From Leucocoprinus leucothites (lineage: Eukaryota; Basidiomycota; Agaricomycetes; Agaricales; Agaricaceae): a stretch of 64,000 nucleotides of DNA. The notes beneath the pieces were generated by a model that saw nothing but the letters and a program-made list of their open reading frames with translations, was not told the DNA's origin and ran no database searches. The position numbers and the translations under genes are program-made. Below, in pieces: positions 1 to 12,456 of the stretch (positions are counted from its first letter, which is position 1; every line of letters starts with the position of its first letter). The DNA lies in assembly GCA_013368445.1 (NCBI GenBank), contig JAACJO010000009.1:1488001-1552000 (forward strand), read 5' to 3'.

Positions 1-1
1 C

Positions 2-679
2 TACATTACTCCAATCAATCAAAAGAAGTGACCTACATGGGCATGCCAGCATTCTGATTGGACTGTTGAAGACTGGAAGGAGGACATTTTCTCAGATCAG
101 TCAAAATTCCTCCTTTTCAAGTCAGATGGTCATCAATATGTGTGGGTGAAGCCTGGACAGGCTCTAGACCCTCAATTTACAAAGAAGAACATCAAGCATG
201 AGGGAGGTAATCTTATGGTATGGGAGTGCATCACTAGTTGGGGAGTAGGGTGGCTTCATCAGGTTTCAGGGATTATGTGTGGCCTGGATTATGTCAAGAT
301 CCTTCAGGAATCATGTCTAGGGACATTGAAGGATTATAAATTGAGGTCAACAGGTTGAAGCGTGCCGATTTTCCAACAGGATAACAACCCAAAGCACAGG
401 AGTAGGGTTGCTGATGAATTTTTTAGAAAGAAAAAAATTCGTCACTTGGACTGGCCACCCTCAAGCCCTGATTTGAACATCATAGAGCATGCATGGGATC
501 AATTGGACTGTCTCGTGCATGCTCCCACTGTCCTTCCTTGCAACCAGGAGGAGATGTGGGCTGCACTCCAGGAGGAGTGGGGGAATATATCTCAGGAGTC
601 ATTGGACTCCCTTTTTGAGAGCATGCCACATCATGTTCAAGCTGTCATAAAGGCCCAGGGTGGAAACACCAAGTACTAA
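2..679 (+). pseudogene. Tc1-like DD34E transposase, broken
   Basis: This frame encodes the C-terminal catalytic half of a Tc1/mariner transposase, the enzyme that cuts and pastes the element at TA sites. The first catalytic Asp is in an FSDQS motif (codon 95-97). The second is in FQQDNNPKH (codon 380-382). The Glu is in PDLNIIEHAW (codon 485-487), with 34 residues between the second Asp and the Glu, so the class is DD34E. The frame is interrupted by TGA at about 32-34 and at 356-358. In both places Arg is plausible, which fits a CGA-to-TGA change. The natural stop is TAA at 677-679. The N-terminal helix-turn-helix part lies outside the window. It is a dead copy. Confidence 0.88.
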
Positions 680-742
680 TTGTTTTGAGGTGAGCAGTTC
701 TGTTTTCATCTCAAAAAGCCCTCATCTTATCTCACAATAGAT

Positions 743-955
743 GATGTCCAAAAGAATTGCACCATTATTTTCGCATTATAGTCTTTTTTTTGTTTTCATT
801 CTTCTTTTTTGCACTATTATTCTACTTTCTCTCAATGATATATATCCTTAGCTCTCTGTAAACATTTTTTTCGAATTAAACGACATTGATCTCAGACAGA
901 TAGGGAGATAACATTGGTGAGTCACATGATAGTGCAATACTTTTGGACACCACTG
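743..955. repeat. Right terminal inverted repeat region of Tc1-A
   Basis: The outer end (932-955) has an inverted partner at 743-762 that matches it at about 18 of 20 positions. The two copies bound a ~211-bp region, the same size as each terminal repeat of the second Tc1 element at 30940-32530. This suggests paired transposase-binding sites at each end. Confidence 0.6.
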
Positions 956-957
956 TA

Positions 958-2841
958 ACTAGAGGACTGAAATCAAATTGTTATACCATTCCCCAATGAA
1001 GGAACTCTAAGCATGAACTAACAATATGACCAACAATTGAAACAAAGAACAAGAGAAGGATCAAAGTAACAGCACTAGTGGATTCAGGCTGTTTGTATAC
1101 AGCAATCAACAAAAAACTGGTAGAAGAAGAAGAGATCCTGACAGAACAAATAGAATGACCCCTAGAGGTCTTCAATACAAACAGTACACCAAATGGCCAA
1201 GGAACAATCACAAAGACAGCCCCAATCACACTAGATTCCAATGGACACAAGAAACACATCCATGCAGTAGTCACCAACCTGGACAATGTGGACATCTTTC
1301 TAGGACATGACTGGCTAGTCAAACATAATCCAGAGGTAGATTGGAAAGAAGGGATGGTACAGTTTACAAGATGCCCAGACAACTGCAGAGTCAACCATCA
1401 AACAATCCCATTCACCATACACACCTGACAATTATTCCCAAAGGAACTCACCACAGAAGATGATGACATGGAAAAGGAGCCAGACACAACTAACCCAGAA
1501 GACTTACCAGACTACATATGACCATTCACACACCTGTTCAACAAAAAGAAATTTGAATCACTACCAGAAAGGAGAGAATGGAATCATGAGATTAACCTAT
1601 TGGAAAAAGCATCCAAGGAACTAAACACAAAGGTCTACCCCATGACACTGAAGGAGGAAAACAAGCTACACACATGGATCAATGAACAACTCAGAGCAGG
1701 ACTGATCACAGAATCCAAATCCCAATATGCCTCTCCATGCTTCTTTATACCAAAGAAAGATGGATCACTATGACTGGTACAGGATTATAGATACTTAAAC
1801 CAACACACAATCAAGGACAAAATACTGCTACCACTTATAGGGGAAGTCATCAACAAACTGAAGGATGCTAAATACTTCAACAAACTCAACCTCATCTGGG
1901 GATATAATAATGTCTGGATCAAGGAAGGCAACAAATGGAAGGTGGCATTCTTAACAAACAAAGGCCTCTTTGAACCAAAGGTCATGTTCTTTGGGATGTG
2001 TAACTCCCCAGGAACATTCCAAAGAATGATGACAAGCATATTCCGGGAGTTAATCCACGAAGGAGTACTGGCCAACTACATGGACAATTTCATAGTACCT
2101 GCCTCATCCACAAAAGAACTCCAAGAGCAAACAATTGAATTCCTCAAAGTTGCAGAAAAGCACAACCTATGTTTCAAGCAATCCAAATGCAAATTCAATG
2201 CCACAGAAATACCAATCCTTGGAGTATGGGTAGGAGGGGGAGAAGTGAAAATGGAATATGACAAAGTCTCAACAGTCAGAAATTGGGAAACACTGAAAAA
2301 CACCAAGGGCATTGAAAGTTTCCTAGAATTTGTCAACTTCTATAGGCAGTTCATACAGAACTTCAGCCACATCACAGCCCCACTCAACAAACTCACAGGG
2401 AAAGGAGAATGGAAGTGGGAGGAAGATGAACAGAAAGTGTTTGATGAACTCAAGAAACTAGTCATGGAAGAACCAGTCCTTGCCCTACCACAGTGAACAG
2501 GACAATTCAGAGTAGAGGTGGATGCATCAGGACATGCCATAGGTGGAGTACTATCACAAGAACAGGAAAGTAAATAGAAACCCATCACATTTCTATCATG
2601 CACCATGAACCCAGCAGAATGAAACAAGATATATGACAAGGAACTCCTCCACAAACTGAGTGAACAACAAGCACAATGGTACCTCAAACTCCAGGACTAT
2701 GACTTCACAATCAAACACATACCAGGAAAAACAAACACAAAAGCAGATATACTCTCACAAAAATGGGTTTTGACACAAAGAACAACAATAGAGACATCAC
2801 TCTACTGGGGAGAAAGCATTCATCTGAGGAATGACAGGTGA
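958..2841 (+). pseudogene. Ty3/gypsy pol remnant (G1): protease, RT, RNase H
   Basis: One reading frame (positions equal to 1 mod 3) runs through a retropepsin (VDSGCLYTAI near 1075-1110), a full reverse transcriptase, and the start of RNase H (VEVDASGHAIGG near 2516). It ends in an HIPGKTNTKADILS box near 2720. The frame is kept throughout but is cut by many in-frame stops, mostly TGA where Arg is expected in this family, for example in the segment S-L-stop-L-V-Q-D-Y-R near 1768. The RT catalytic box reads YMDN instead of YMDD (near 2080), so it would be inactive even without the stops. No integrase and no flanking LTR were recognised. It is probably the oldest Ty3 copy here because CpG is nearly absent. 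Confidence 0.85.
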
Positions 2842-3197
2842 AGAAGAGACCACAATGGTGAAGAGGCAGTAATGGGGTTGTTAAGGCAATAAAGGGAATG
2901 TAATCAGATAGTGAATGATAGGTAATGATGATCACAATAACAACCAACACTCCTATACTCAATACAAGTTCATGGGAGGTTAATCAATAAAAAAAGATGT
3001 TTTGCAAAAGTGCAAAGATTAATAATGATAGATAATTGGAGTTGTCTGTAGACTGGTTTTGTACTGGAATGACCAGTTCATGAAAGGTACTCAACAATCC
3101 TTGTTATGCAATGCTGCACAACTACAAGTCCCTTAGAATGCAGAAGTGTAATAGACCAGTATTTGCAAATTGTCACTTTCACTAACACTTGGCACTA
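2842..3197. other. No gene seen
   Basis: AT-rich sequence between the Ty3 remnant and the solo LTR. It could hold decayed downstream parts of the Ty3 element. No coding frame, repeat or RNA gene could be supported. Confidence 0.5.
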
Positions 3198-3800
3198 TGT
3201 CAAGAACTGGGTTACTAAAGGATGGTGGATGGAGCCAATGTTCAAGACCTGGTCTCTAGGACAGAGGAGCAGAGATCACTGATCCAGGCATTGAAACACA
3301 GGAGCAGGTCTTGGCCTCAACTTATGTGTTGTGCCACTACTGACACTGACCCAGATTTCGGAAATAGATAGAGATGGGAGGACAAGGAGAGAGTAGAGGT
3401 CAGACAAGGTAGTAACATGTGACTTAGTCAATTATCAGACTGGGGAGTATGGTACAAGTTCAACTACTTATATATGATATGGCAGATAGGGTCAGGTAGT
3501 AACAAAACAAAGATATTGCAGAAAAAGGATAAGAGCAGAATTATTGTCCAACATTTCAGAAAGGCTAGAAGATAAGAATATCCAAGACATTGGAAGGGAA
3601 CTAAAAATGATGAGGGGAATGGAACATGACATGACATGGGAAAGTCTGAATACAACGCACAAGAAGACACAGGGCAAAGAAGAGTGGAGTGAATGAAGTG
3701 GAAGTGAGCCAATGCAATGAGATGGAAGGCAAAGTGTGTGTAAAAAGATTCTAAGTAAGATATTGCCAACCAGGCTGGTCGGGAGGATCAGGTCATGACA
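3198..3800 (-). mobile_element. Solo LTR, same family as 25652-26252
   Basis: 603 bp on the minus strand, with TGTCATGAC and TTCTTGACA ends. It matches the LTR at 25652-26252 along its length, including the region downstream of the TATA box. The flanking 5-mers are CACTA (3193-3197) and TACTA (3801-3805), a target duplication with one transition. There is no internal element region, so it arose by LTR-LTR recombination. Confidence 0.8.
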
Positions 3801-4882
3801 TACTATCACAATACAACTGACACTGACTAGCACCACTCCTGGATACTAGATGCAATATACAGCTTATAAGTCTTTTCCAGACTTCTTCACACTCTGAACT
3901 TATATGAATCTTGCAGTAATGTTCTTTCTCGAAAGGTGTTTTCCAATTCTTTAATGGTCTATGACTGAAGGATGCTCAATACACTTTTTACTACTCACTC
4001 AGATATGTCATGTGGGACAGTCTCTAAGAGTAGCCTTAGCAGGTGAGATTCCTTGCTAGACTATATGCTTGAGAGAGGTTTATATTGGTTTTGTGAAAGT
4101 ACTAAAGGAGTAATTACATGGATGATGCATACACATTGTTGATAATAAAAGGAGATTTATTGAAAGGTTGTCCAATAGAAGTATCTCTGGGTTTTCTTTG
4201 GGGTCTAAGTGCTGACATGTCCTTTTGCAAAGGTGTGCTTACCCCTGCTCATCTGATATTATGAGATCTTTATCACTGCTGATTGTTGTCTTATTCTGTG
4301 AAAGCTCATTCCTGACTGTAACAATGGCTACTAGTCAGTAGTCAAGTGCTGACATGTCCTGTTAGTTTCCACTAATCTGGTTCTATAGTCAAGTGGGTCA
4401 TTCAGTGCCCATGTGGAATTTCTCCATCTTTCACAAGGGTATACTTCTGCTGTAGCAATGTTGGAATGATAGGACTTCCACAAATGTGCACAAGTGCCTG
4501 TCTAGATCAGAAGGCTACAGTAATAGACCATTCTGGTGTACACCAAATTAGTGTAAAGGTTGCTGCGGCCTCATGGCATGCAATAAAATCACAAAAAAAA
4601 TATGGTATCTAGATTAGCATGTGAACTAATTACTACGACAATTTCTAAGGAATAGACCTGGTGATTCTGTGCCACGACCTCAAACAGTTTGACAAGTGCT
4701 TTTTTGAAAACTCCAAGTCACTTGTACACTGTGACATATGTGGCAGTCACACTGTACAGTTTGCATACATTGTGACAATCAGTAATTGGTGTCTGGCTCC
4801 ATAGCTAGTCTTTGTCATTGCTCTTGTCTTCCCACACTGACTCTTTATCCAGACTTGCTATGGTGTCTGCAGTATCAATTTT
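3801..4882. other. No gene seen
   Basis: About 1.1 kb with only short random open frames. A short phrase (AAGTGCTGACATGTCCT) occurs twice, near 4209 and 4345. Part of this stretch is presumably the 3' flank of the pogo element, but I could not find its terminal inverted repeat. Confidence 0.45.
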
Positions 4883-6935
4883 TCATATTTTTGGCTTGGG
4901 AAGAGCCTCAGATAAGTAGTCTTTTTGCTTGGGTTTTGGGTGTGCTTTATCCCAGTCCTTCAACTTCTCACCATTTGCCTTCGCTGCCTTTCACCTTGTG
5001 TCCCAGTCAACCACATCCTCCTTCCACTGCAACATATGCCTCTCATTAGACTGCTTCCAATCCTCCTCTGACTTGAGCCAAATCCCAAGCTCCTGCTCAT
5101 ACACAGCTCTAGCTTCTTTCCTTGCACCCTGGATATGTGCCTTCTGCTCCTGCTCAGCCTCATATTGGTCAATGGCTTTGAACACCTCATCACCCGTAAG
5201 AAGCTTTGCTTGACCATCTGCCAAAACCCTTCCACCCTTTGCCTTTTTTTTATTCTTTGTCTCGCATGCATTCAACTGGCAATGGACCCAACCACAATAG
5301 ACATGCTGCAAGATCATAGCAGATTGTAGGCAAAGCACCTGGCTCCAATACACATCAGCCTCATCTGCCTTGTCTGTTAATGCTTCCTGTAAGTCCTTTT
5401 TGAGCCTTGTATGAGTGACCACACTGAGAAGTTGTTCCAGAGGTGTCTTGTAGTTTCATGCTTTTCTGATTGGCAGGAGCTGGATTGGTGGAGTTTTGGG
5501 AAGTGGGGATGAAGCCTTGATTGGGGAATCAGAGACAAGGAAGTGAGCATTGGTAGTAGCAAGATTGGAGAGTGCATGTTGTAATGGTAGTGACTGTGAA
5601 TATTGAACTTCACTAGGCCTGGTGTCACCCTCTATGGGCATGGAGGGTTGAACAGCATCTATGATAAGCTCAGTCATGATCCAAATAGGTGTTGGAGGGG
5701 GGATGGGTGTGAAATGTTGGAAGGAGGTGTTGCAGCTGGGCACAAACTTATCTTTGCTGATGGCATTACAGTTGAAGGGCACAAGGCCAGTTGCTGAGAA
5801 GGCCTTTCTAATCAATGCAGGCTGAAGAGCTGCAAGGTGTGCCTTGCTGTATACGGTGAGGAAATTCTCCTTTGAGATATGACTACCTTTATCTCGAAGG
5901 AGCTGATCATGATACTTGCCATACTCAACTTTGAGAGGACTGAAAACAACCACATCCAAACCTTGGTAAATGTGGGTTGTATGTGGTGGATAACACATCA
6001 CTTTGATGTTGTGACTCCAGCAGTATTCCAAAAAGGAACAAGTAACATATGAAGCATGACTGTCAAGGTACAGTACATGAGTACAACCATGTGCTGTTGA
6101 GCATGTCAAAGCCTCAAAGTGCTTTGCATACTCAAGGCCAATAATATTATCAGTCCAGCCTTTTTTGGAGTGCCTTAGCCTAGTAAAAATATATGAGCAT
6201 TTGTCACAATATTCATAGAGACTAACACAGACATAGCATTAGCAGGATTATCCTGCTTCTATTTAACAAGGTATCCTTGTCCTGCATATAGAACTGCTGG
6301 CAGAAGGGCATTTCCATCAGCACCGATTGTCACAAGAATAGTGATGTTCTTGTGTGAACCAGCTTGTTGCTGGTATTGAACCTTCTTTCCCGCTCATCCA
6401 ATAACCTTTTTACCACCTCTTCCCTCATTGCCATTTGCCTGGAAACCACTCTCATCCATTGCCCAGGTACACTCAGGAGCAATGGGTGCTCCATTATCTC
6501 CAGTGAACTGAACTTCCTCCACCAAATCAAAGTATTGCCTGTGAGTCTCTGGATTTACTGCCTGGCCACATTGAGTATCAAGAGCATGACTCATACATGT
6601 GGAGTTGATCACTGTGCTTCTCAATAAAGTGGTAAGTCCAGTTTTTTCCAACTCCAGCCACCAGAAATTTAGATTGCCATCGTGCTTGAGCAATCTCATC
6701 AACATGCTCCTTGAGTCAGCAGTGATCCAGTGGAAATCCCATTTCCACAACCTCCACTGCATAATCAATCACTTGGTTTGCTTCTTCATCTGATAACCAG
6801 CTCTTCTCAGCATTAGAGTCCATTCTGAGTTGCCCTCCATTGACCAAGCTCCGAAGTGTGTTATGATTAAGATGAATATGGATTCCCTTGGCATGAAAGA
6901 ATTCCTTTTCAACAACATCACAGACTTTATGGAGA
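4883..6935 (-). pseudogene. pogo/Fot1-type DD35D transposase, main part
   Basis: The minus strand encodes a pogo-superfamily (DDE_1) transposase. The first catalytic Asp is in the TWAMDESGFQ motif (near 6460), the second in VLYLDSHAS (near 6075). The third is in THIYQGLDVVVF (near 5965), 35 residues after the second, so the class is DD35D. A charged, coiled-coil-like C-terminal part follows down to the TGA at 4883-4885. The frame is broken by TGA codons in several places where Arg fits (for example near 6730, 6405, 5457 and 4991), by one TAG where Trp fits near 6260, and by at least one shift near 6240. The first part of the gene lies 16.8 kb away at 23734-23866, because chromovirus G2 inserted at 6935/23734. 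Confidence 0.85.
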
Positions 6936-7493
6936 TGTTATGAGCTGGTCCTCTAGAACAGCTGAAGGTTCGGACTTAGTAATATTCTCATGAACTCTTA
7001 TCCACTTTTGCCTATTGGTTACATCAGTTCTATTGGTCTTTCGCCTTCGGATTTATTCTGACATCTTCCATGTTATTAATTCATACTGCCTTGTCGAAAT
7101 TTTCTGACAATCGTTTAATAGTAAATTTTATACCTTCTAGCCTTGTAAAATTTGCGGACTCCACTTTGATTATTTCTCTGTTTACTACTTTGCTTGTTTT
7201 CCTTATCCAATCCTATATTCCACATTGTATATAAGTAGCATGATTTTGTACTTGGATTCCTCAGTCTGATAATCAACTTAGCGATATGCTACTGTCCTCT
7301 GCTCTCTGTTTGTCCTCTGCTCTCTTATCTTGTCTGAAATCCGGGTCAAGCATCAGTAGTCAGGACAATACATAAGTTGAGGCCACAACCCACTCCTGCA
7401 TCCAACAACCAGCTCCTGCCTTACCTCTGTCCCACCTCTGTCCATCCAGTCCTAGACGTCGGCTTCCCACCTGTAGTGTTTGCGCGTTTAGCA
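6936..7493 (+). repeat. 5' LTR of G2
   Basis: 558 bp, equal in length to the 3' LTR. By hand count the two LTRs differ at roughly 35-40 sites, nearly all transitions and often as TG/CA pairs, which is the trace of a CpG that decayed on opposite strands in the two copies. The last bases are TAGCA here and TAACA in the 3' LTR. Confidence 0.92.
7228..7273 (+). promoter_or_regulatory. TATA box and predicted start of the G2 transcript
   Basis: TATATAA lies at 7228-7234. The 11-mer AGTCTGATAAT (7263-7273) lies 35 bases after the first T, where a fungal or metazoan TATA promoter would start. Its exact reverse complement forms the primer-binding site just after the LTR, which supports it as the RNA 5' end. 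Confidence 0.65.
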
Positions 7494-7495
7494 GT

Positions 7496-7506
7496 ATTAT
7501 CAGACT
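7496..7506 (+). other. Self-complementary primer-binding site of G2
   Basis: ATTATCAGACT starts two bases after the LTR and is the exact reverse complement of 7263-7273 in the R region. The first 11 nt of the RNA could fold back and prime minus-strand synthesis, as established for Tf1 of fission yeast. I saw no tRNA 3'-end complement there. Confidence 0.7.
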
Positions 7507-7540
7507 CAGATTCTACTGTCACACTCACACTTCTGTCATC

Positions 7541-9127
7541 ATGGTCAACACTCATACTATCAAGGGCAAGACCTCCACTGTTGTGCAACCAGAGCAGAAA
7601 CGCTCTCACACTCCTCCTCCTGTCCCAAGCTCTTCTTGTCTGACTGATAATAATTCTTGTATCAGTATCTGCACTTGTCATTCACGTCATCTTAATCCTA
7701 ATCTCCCAGAAACTCCTCGATCTGCTAGTTCTCCTCCACCGCCTCCTCGTCATTTTCGAAATATCCATCCTCCCAGAACTCCTGCCCCACCTGGTGGTCT
7801 GCCATCTGACAGAGATCCATCTGACCCCTTGGAACCAGGTGACTCTGATGGTCCAGACTACGCTGATAGTCAATCTATGGGTCACAATGGTGATGATGAA
7901 GACAATGAACCCGTCTATAACGGCTCTCCCAGTGGTCCTAGTGACCCCAATGACAATGATCCTGAAGACCCTTCCCACTCTTCCAATGATGAGCCTCTCC
8001 CTCCTCAACGGGCACCTCATCCCTGAGCTCCCTGACAGGATCCCAACAACAATCATCTAGCCAATGCCTTGGGTAGGCTCGCTGACAATCTTGATTACCA
8101 AGCGGCTGCACAAGCCAACCAGACTTGCGTCAATAAGGCTCACCTCCCAGACACTTTCAGCAGCTCTGACCCTGAAAAACTCAACACTTTCCTAATCCAA
8201 TGCTGTCTATATTTCTGAGCCAACCCCACTCAGTTCCAGCATGACAATTAGAAAGTCGACTTTGCCATGACCTACCTTGCTGGTGTTGCACTTGACTGGT
8301 TTGAGGTCAGCCTCAGTCAGGAAGAACAGGGTGTCTTTCATGACTGGTTTGATGATTGGAATGCATTTGTCTGCGAACTCCGTACGCATTTTGGCATTGC
8401 CAACCCAAAGGGAGAAGCAGCCGAGATGCTCAATACCCTTTGTATGAAACTGGGTGACAAGATTGCCACCTACAATGTAGAGTTCCTCAAATATGCCTCT
8501 CAACTCGGTTGGAACAATGAGGTCCTCTGTTACCATTACTACAAGGGACTTCCAAACTGCATCCAAGACCCTCTCAGTACCCACAAGCAGGGTAAACCCA
8601 CTACTTTCAAGGAAATGCATCACTTGGCTATTGTTTACAATGGACGCTACTGGGAGCGTGACCATGAACATGTTCATGCCTGTGCTGCAGAGAAGGATGC
8701 TGCTGATTCTCTCAGTTGGAAGCAGCCCAACAAGCCCTCTATGTCCAATACTTCCAACCTGAATCCGTCATGTGGCCAGTCTCAACCTGGCAACAACAAC
8801 AACAACAATCAAGGCAACAACAGTAACAGCAACAACAACAGCAACTGTAATCAGTCACAGGCCCCGAGTACCAAATCCAACACCCCTGCTCCATCCACAT
8901 CCAGTACCCAATGTCCTATGCCAAAATTCGACCTCTCTAGCAAACTCAGCCAAAATGGCAAACTGACACCTGAGGAGTGAAAACAATGCCTCAATGAAGA
9001 TCTCTGTCTATTCTGCAGTGGCAAAGGCCACAAGGTTGAGAATTGCCATAGGAAACAAAATTGGGCCAAGATCCGCAAGGTCAAAGCAGCTCTGCCCAAG
9101 GACTCTGAAAAGAGTCCAGAAAAATAG
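7541..9127 (+). pseudogene. G2 gag (capsid/nucleocapsid), broken
   Basis: The frame starts at ATG 7541 and runs to TAG 9125-9127, about 528 codons. The N-terminal third is Pro/Asp/Ser rich. It is followed by a Ty3-type capsid region (about 8110-8690, with motifs such as ALDWFE and a GLP box) and an Asn-rich stretch near 8790-8850. A CCHC zinc knuckle (CLFCSGKGHKVENC, near 9003) closes it. In-frame stops are TGA 8024, TGA 8033, TGA 8216, TAG 8249 and TGA 8978; most are explained by CGA to TGA. The protein would assemble the virus-like particle and bind the RNA. Pol continues in the -1 frame at the gag stop, next to a run of five A. Confidence 0.88.
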
Positions 9128-12100
9128 AGGGTGACCCTCAGGACTCTGCACAGACTGGGGGTCACATTGAGCTCATCTGTGCACCAGAGAGTATCCTCCG
9201 CCTCAATGTGTCCGCTCTTTCTGACCCAAATTCTCTTATCGCTTCCCTCACTTCTTCTCTTATTTGCTCATCCAATAATATTCAACGGATACCGTTTTGT
9301 GCTCTTGTCGATTCTGGCTTGACTCATTGCTTCATAGATTCTGATTTTGTCTGCACTCACTCTCTTCCAACCTCACCCTTACCTCCTATCAAGCTTCACC
9401 TATTTGATAGATCATCGAATAGTTATATTACTGAACTTGTGAATCTGCCTGTTACTTTATCTACTGGTGAATCTATGACTATTGACCTTTATGTCACTCA
9501 GCTTGATTCTTCCTGCTCTGTGGTACTAGAACACAACTGGCTCACCCGCTACAATCCATTGATTGACTGGGTTTTGAGCAGCATATCTTTCCAATTGCAT
9601 TTGCAGGATAATCTTGCCCCTTCTGCCCATGTCACATCCACTCCCATAGTGGCTCCTACATCGTCACCCACTCCTAGCCCAACGGCTGACACTCCTCCTC
9701 TGAATTCACCATCCTCTGGGACTTCTATGTCTACTCCTGGTATTGCAACAGCTCCTCACATTTCTATCATCAACACTGCTGCATACATTCGTGCTTCACA
9801 CCTTCTTGGTTCAGTAAACTTCCACCTCAATCTCAGCTTGCCTTCTGCTTCCGCCAATTCAGCTCAGGTTTCCGACAAGTCAATTGACCTTTCTAAAGTG
9901 CCCAATGAATATCATGAATTTGCTGATGTGTTCAGCAAAGCTCGTGCTGACAGCCTTGCACCCCATCACCCTTATGATCTCAAAATCAATATTGAAGAGA
10001 GTGCTCAACCTCCTATTGGCACCATTTATTCATTATCTCCATCCAAGCTTGAGTTGCTCCATGAATTCATTGACAAACACCTATCTATTGGATTTATCCA
10101 CCCCACTTCCTCACCTCACAGCACACCCATTCTCTTCATTCGGAAGAAAGACAGTTCATTATGACTTTGTGTCAATTTCTGTGGCCTTAATTGTATCACC
10201 AAGAAGGATTGCTATCCACTTCCACTCATTTCTGACTTACTCAACTCTCCTTGCAAAGCCTGCATTTATACCAAGATAGACCTTTGACATGCTTACCACC
10301 TCGTTCGGATTGCTGAAGGAGACGAATGGAAAATGGCTTTCAGGACCCAGTATGGATCCTTTGAATGGCTGGTTATGCCTTTTGGACTCACCAATGCACC
10401 TGCAGCTTTCCAGTGGTTCATGAACAACATCTTTTCCAACCTCCTTGATGTCTGCATCATGGTCTATCTCGACAACATCCTCATCTACTCTGACAACCTT
10501 GACACACACAAGAAACATGTTCGAGATGTCCTCAAGCAGCTCCACAAGCATGGCCTATATGCTAAAGTGGAAAAATGCGAGTTCCATTCCAAGTCTGTCG
10601 AATACCTTGGGTATATCCTCTCACCAGATGGTCTCGAAATGTTGGAAGACAAGATTAAAATCATCCAGGAGTGGCCTGAACCGAAGAAAGTCAAAGACAT
10701 TCAGTCTTTTCTAAGTTTCACCAATTTCTATTGATGCTTCATTTACAACTATTCTGATATCGTCGTCCCACTTACATGCCTCACCCAAAAAGCATCTAAG
10801 TGGAATTTCGACAAACAGTGTTGCGAAGCCTTTAACTCCCCCAAAGAAGTGTTCACTACTGCTCCTATCCTCACTCACTGGATACCCAATGCCCAAATCA
10901 TCATTGAGACTGATGCTTCTGATTATGTGCTAGCTGCCATCCTGTCCATTGTTGCAGACAACAACAAAGTCCACCCAATTGCATTCCATTCCCACACCTT
11001 CAACACAGCTGAGTTAAACTATGACACTCACGACAAAGAGCTCCTTGCTATCTTCAAGGCTTTCCGCACCTGGCAGCATTACCTTGAAGGAGCCTCACTC
11101 CCTATCAATGTTGTTACTGATCACAAGAACCTGGAATACTTCTGCACTATGAAGATCCTAACTCATTGACAGGCTCATTGGTCTGAGTTCATATCACAGT
11201 TCAACCTCATCATCCATTTCCGACCCGGCCAACTTGGAACCAAGCCTGATGCTCTCACTAGACGATGGGATGTCTACCCTAAAGGGGGGAATAATGGCTA
11301 TGCTTCAGTCAATCCTCATAATTACTGTCCTGTATTTTCGCATAAACAGTTATCAGCTTCAGTTCAAGCTACTTATTTTTCAACTCCTTCCCTTTGCGCT
11401 GCCACCATACTAGATCTCGAGAAACTTCATTCTGATATCCTTACTTCGCTTCCTCAAGACCTGATCACATCTACCCACATCACTCATCCTGAAGGCCGCT
11501 GGTTGGTCAATTCCACTAGTTTTCTTTGGCTCGATGACAGGATCTAGGTACCCGATGTCAACAATCTTCAACTCAGAGTTCTACAATACAAACATGATCA
11601 TGTCCTTTCTGGCCATTTCGGTCAGAACAAGACCCTTGAACTCATCCGATGTGAGTACACCTGACCTGACATCTGATCTCAGGTCAACGCTTTCTGTAAA
11701 TCCTGTGTTACCTGTATGCAATCCAAGTCTCAGCACCATAAGCCATACAGTAACCTCAAGCAACTCCCCATTCCTGAATGCCTGTGGAATTTGATTTCAA
11801 TGGACTTCATTGAGAAACTCCCTTCATCCTCTGGCTTTGACACTATCCTTGTTATTGTTGACCAACTCTCCAAACAGGCTGTATTCATTCTGACCCACAA
11901 CACTATCACTTCAGCAGAACTGGCACAGTTATTCATCATTCACGTATTCTCTAAGCATGGTATTCCTTCTCATGTCACTTCTGATCATGGTTCAGAGTTT
12001 GTCTCACACTTGTTCCATTCCCTTGGCATGGCTCTGGACATGCGCCTTCACTTCACATCCAGTTATCATCCTGAAGGTGACGGACAGATGGAACGAACTA

Positions 12101-12456
12101 ACCAAACGCTAGAGCAGTACCTTCGCATTTACTGCAACTATCAGCAGAACAACTGGTCTGACCTCCTCCTACTTGCAGAATTCACATACAACAACATGCC
12201 CAGTGCTACCACCGGAATTTCGCCCTTGTTCGCCAACAAGGGTTATCACCCTAACATTACAGTCCATCCTGAACACAATATTGCATTGGCTTGCACATGT
12301 GACTTCGCAGTCAACCTCGATGAATTACACACTACTCTCAAAGCTGAGATAGCCACTGCTCAAGAATGCTACCAATGATCCGCTGATGCACATCGGTTAC
12401 CAGCCCCGGAGTTCAAAGTTGGCCAGAAAGTTTTTGTGAAAGCTCAATTCTTCCAC
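9122..12456 (+). pseudogene. G2 pol, first part: protease, RT, RNase H, integrase
   Basis: The whole polyprotein is in one frame (1 mod 3), -1 relative to gag. The retropepsin has CALVDSGLTHCFID near 9300. The RT core runs from about 10020 to 10730, and its catalytic box reads [10 protein letters not shown] (near 10465), so the second Asp is Asn. RNase H begins with ETDASDYVLAA near 10905. The integrase has an HHCC finger near 11585-11725 and an intact DDE triad: SMDFIEKLP near 11800, TSDHGSEF near 11980, and the Glu in GQMERTNQ near 12085. In-frame stops include TGA at 10162, 10285-10290, 10732, 11167 and 12376. G3 interrupts the coding sequence at 12457; it resumes at 21085. This copy cannot make active enzyme. 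Confidence 0.9.
11279..11294 (+). other. Internal purine tract resembling the G2 3' PPT
   Basis: AAAGGGGGGAATA at 11281-11293 nearly repeats the 3' polypurine tract at 23162-23175. It lies between RNase H and integrase, as central PPTs do in some retroelements. It also encodes ordinary pol residues, so it may be coincidence. Confidence 0.35.

Larger units (their letters stand above)
1..955 (+). mobile_element. Tc1/mariner element A, 5' end outside the window
   Basis: This is the right part of a Tc1-type DNA transposon. It holds a broken DD34E transposase and ends in a terminal inverted repeat just before a TA dinucleotide at 956-957, the usual Tc1 target. It directly abuts the Ty3 pol remnant that starts at about 958. 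The left end lies outside the window, so the target duplication cannot be checked. Confidence 0.85.

Noticed and set aside
8790..8860. AAC-repeat as a regulatory or CRISPR-like repeat
   Set aside because: It encodes an Asn-rich part of G2 gag in frame. No CRISPR-type array occurs in the window.
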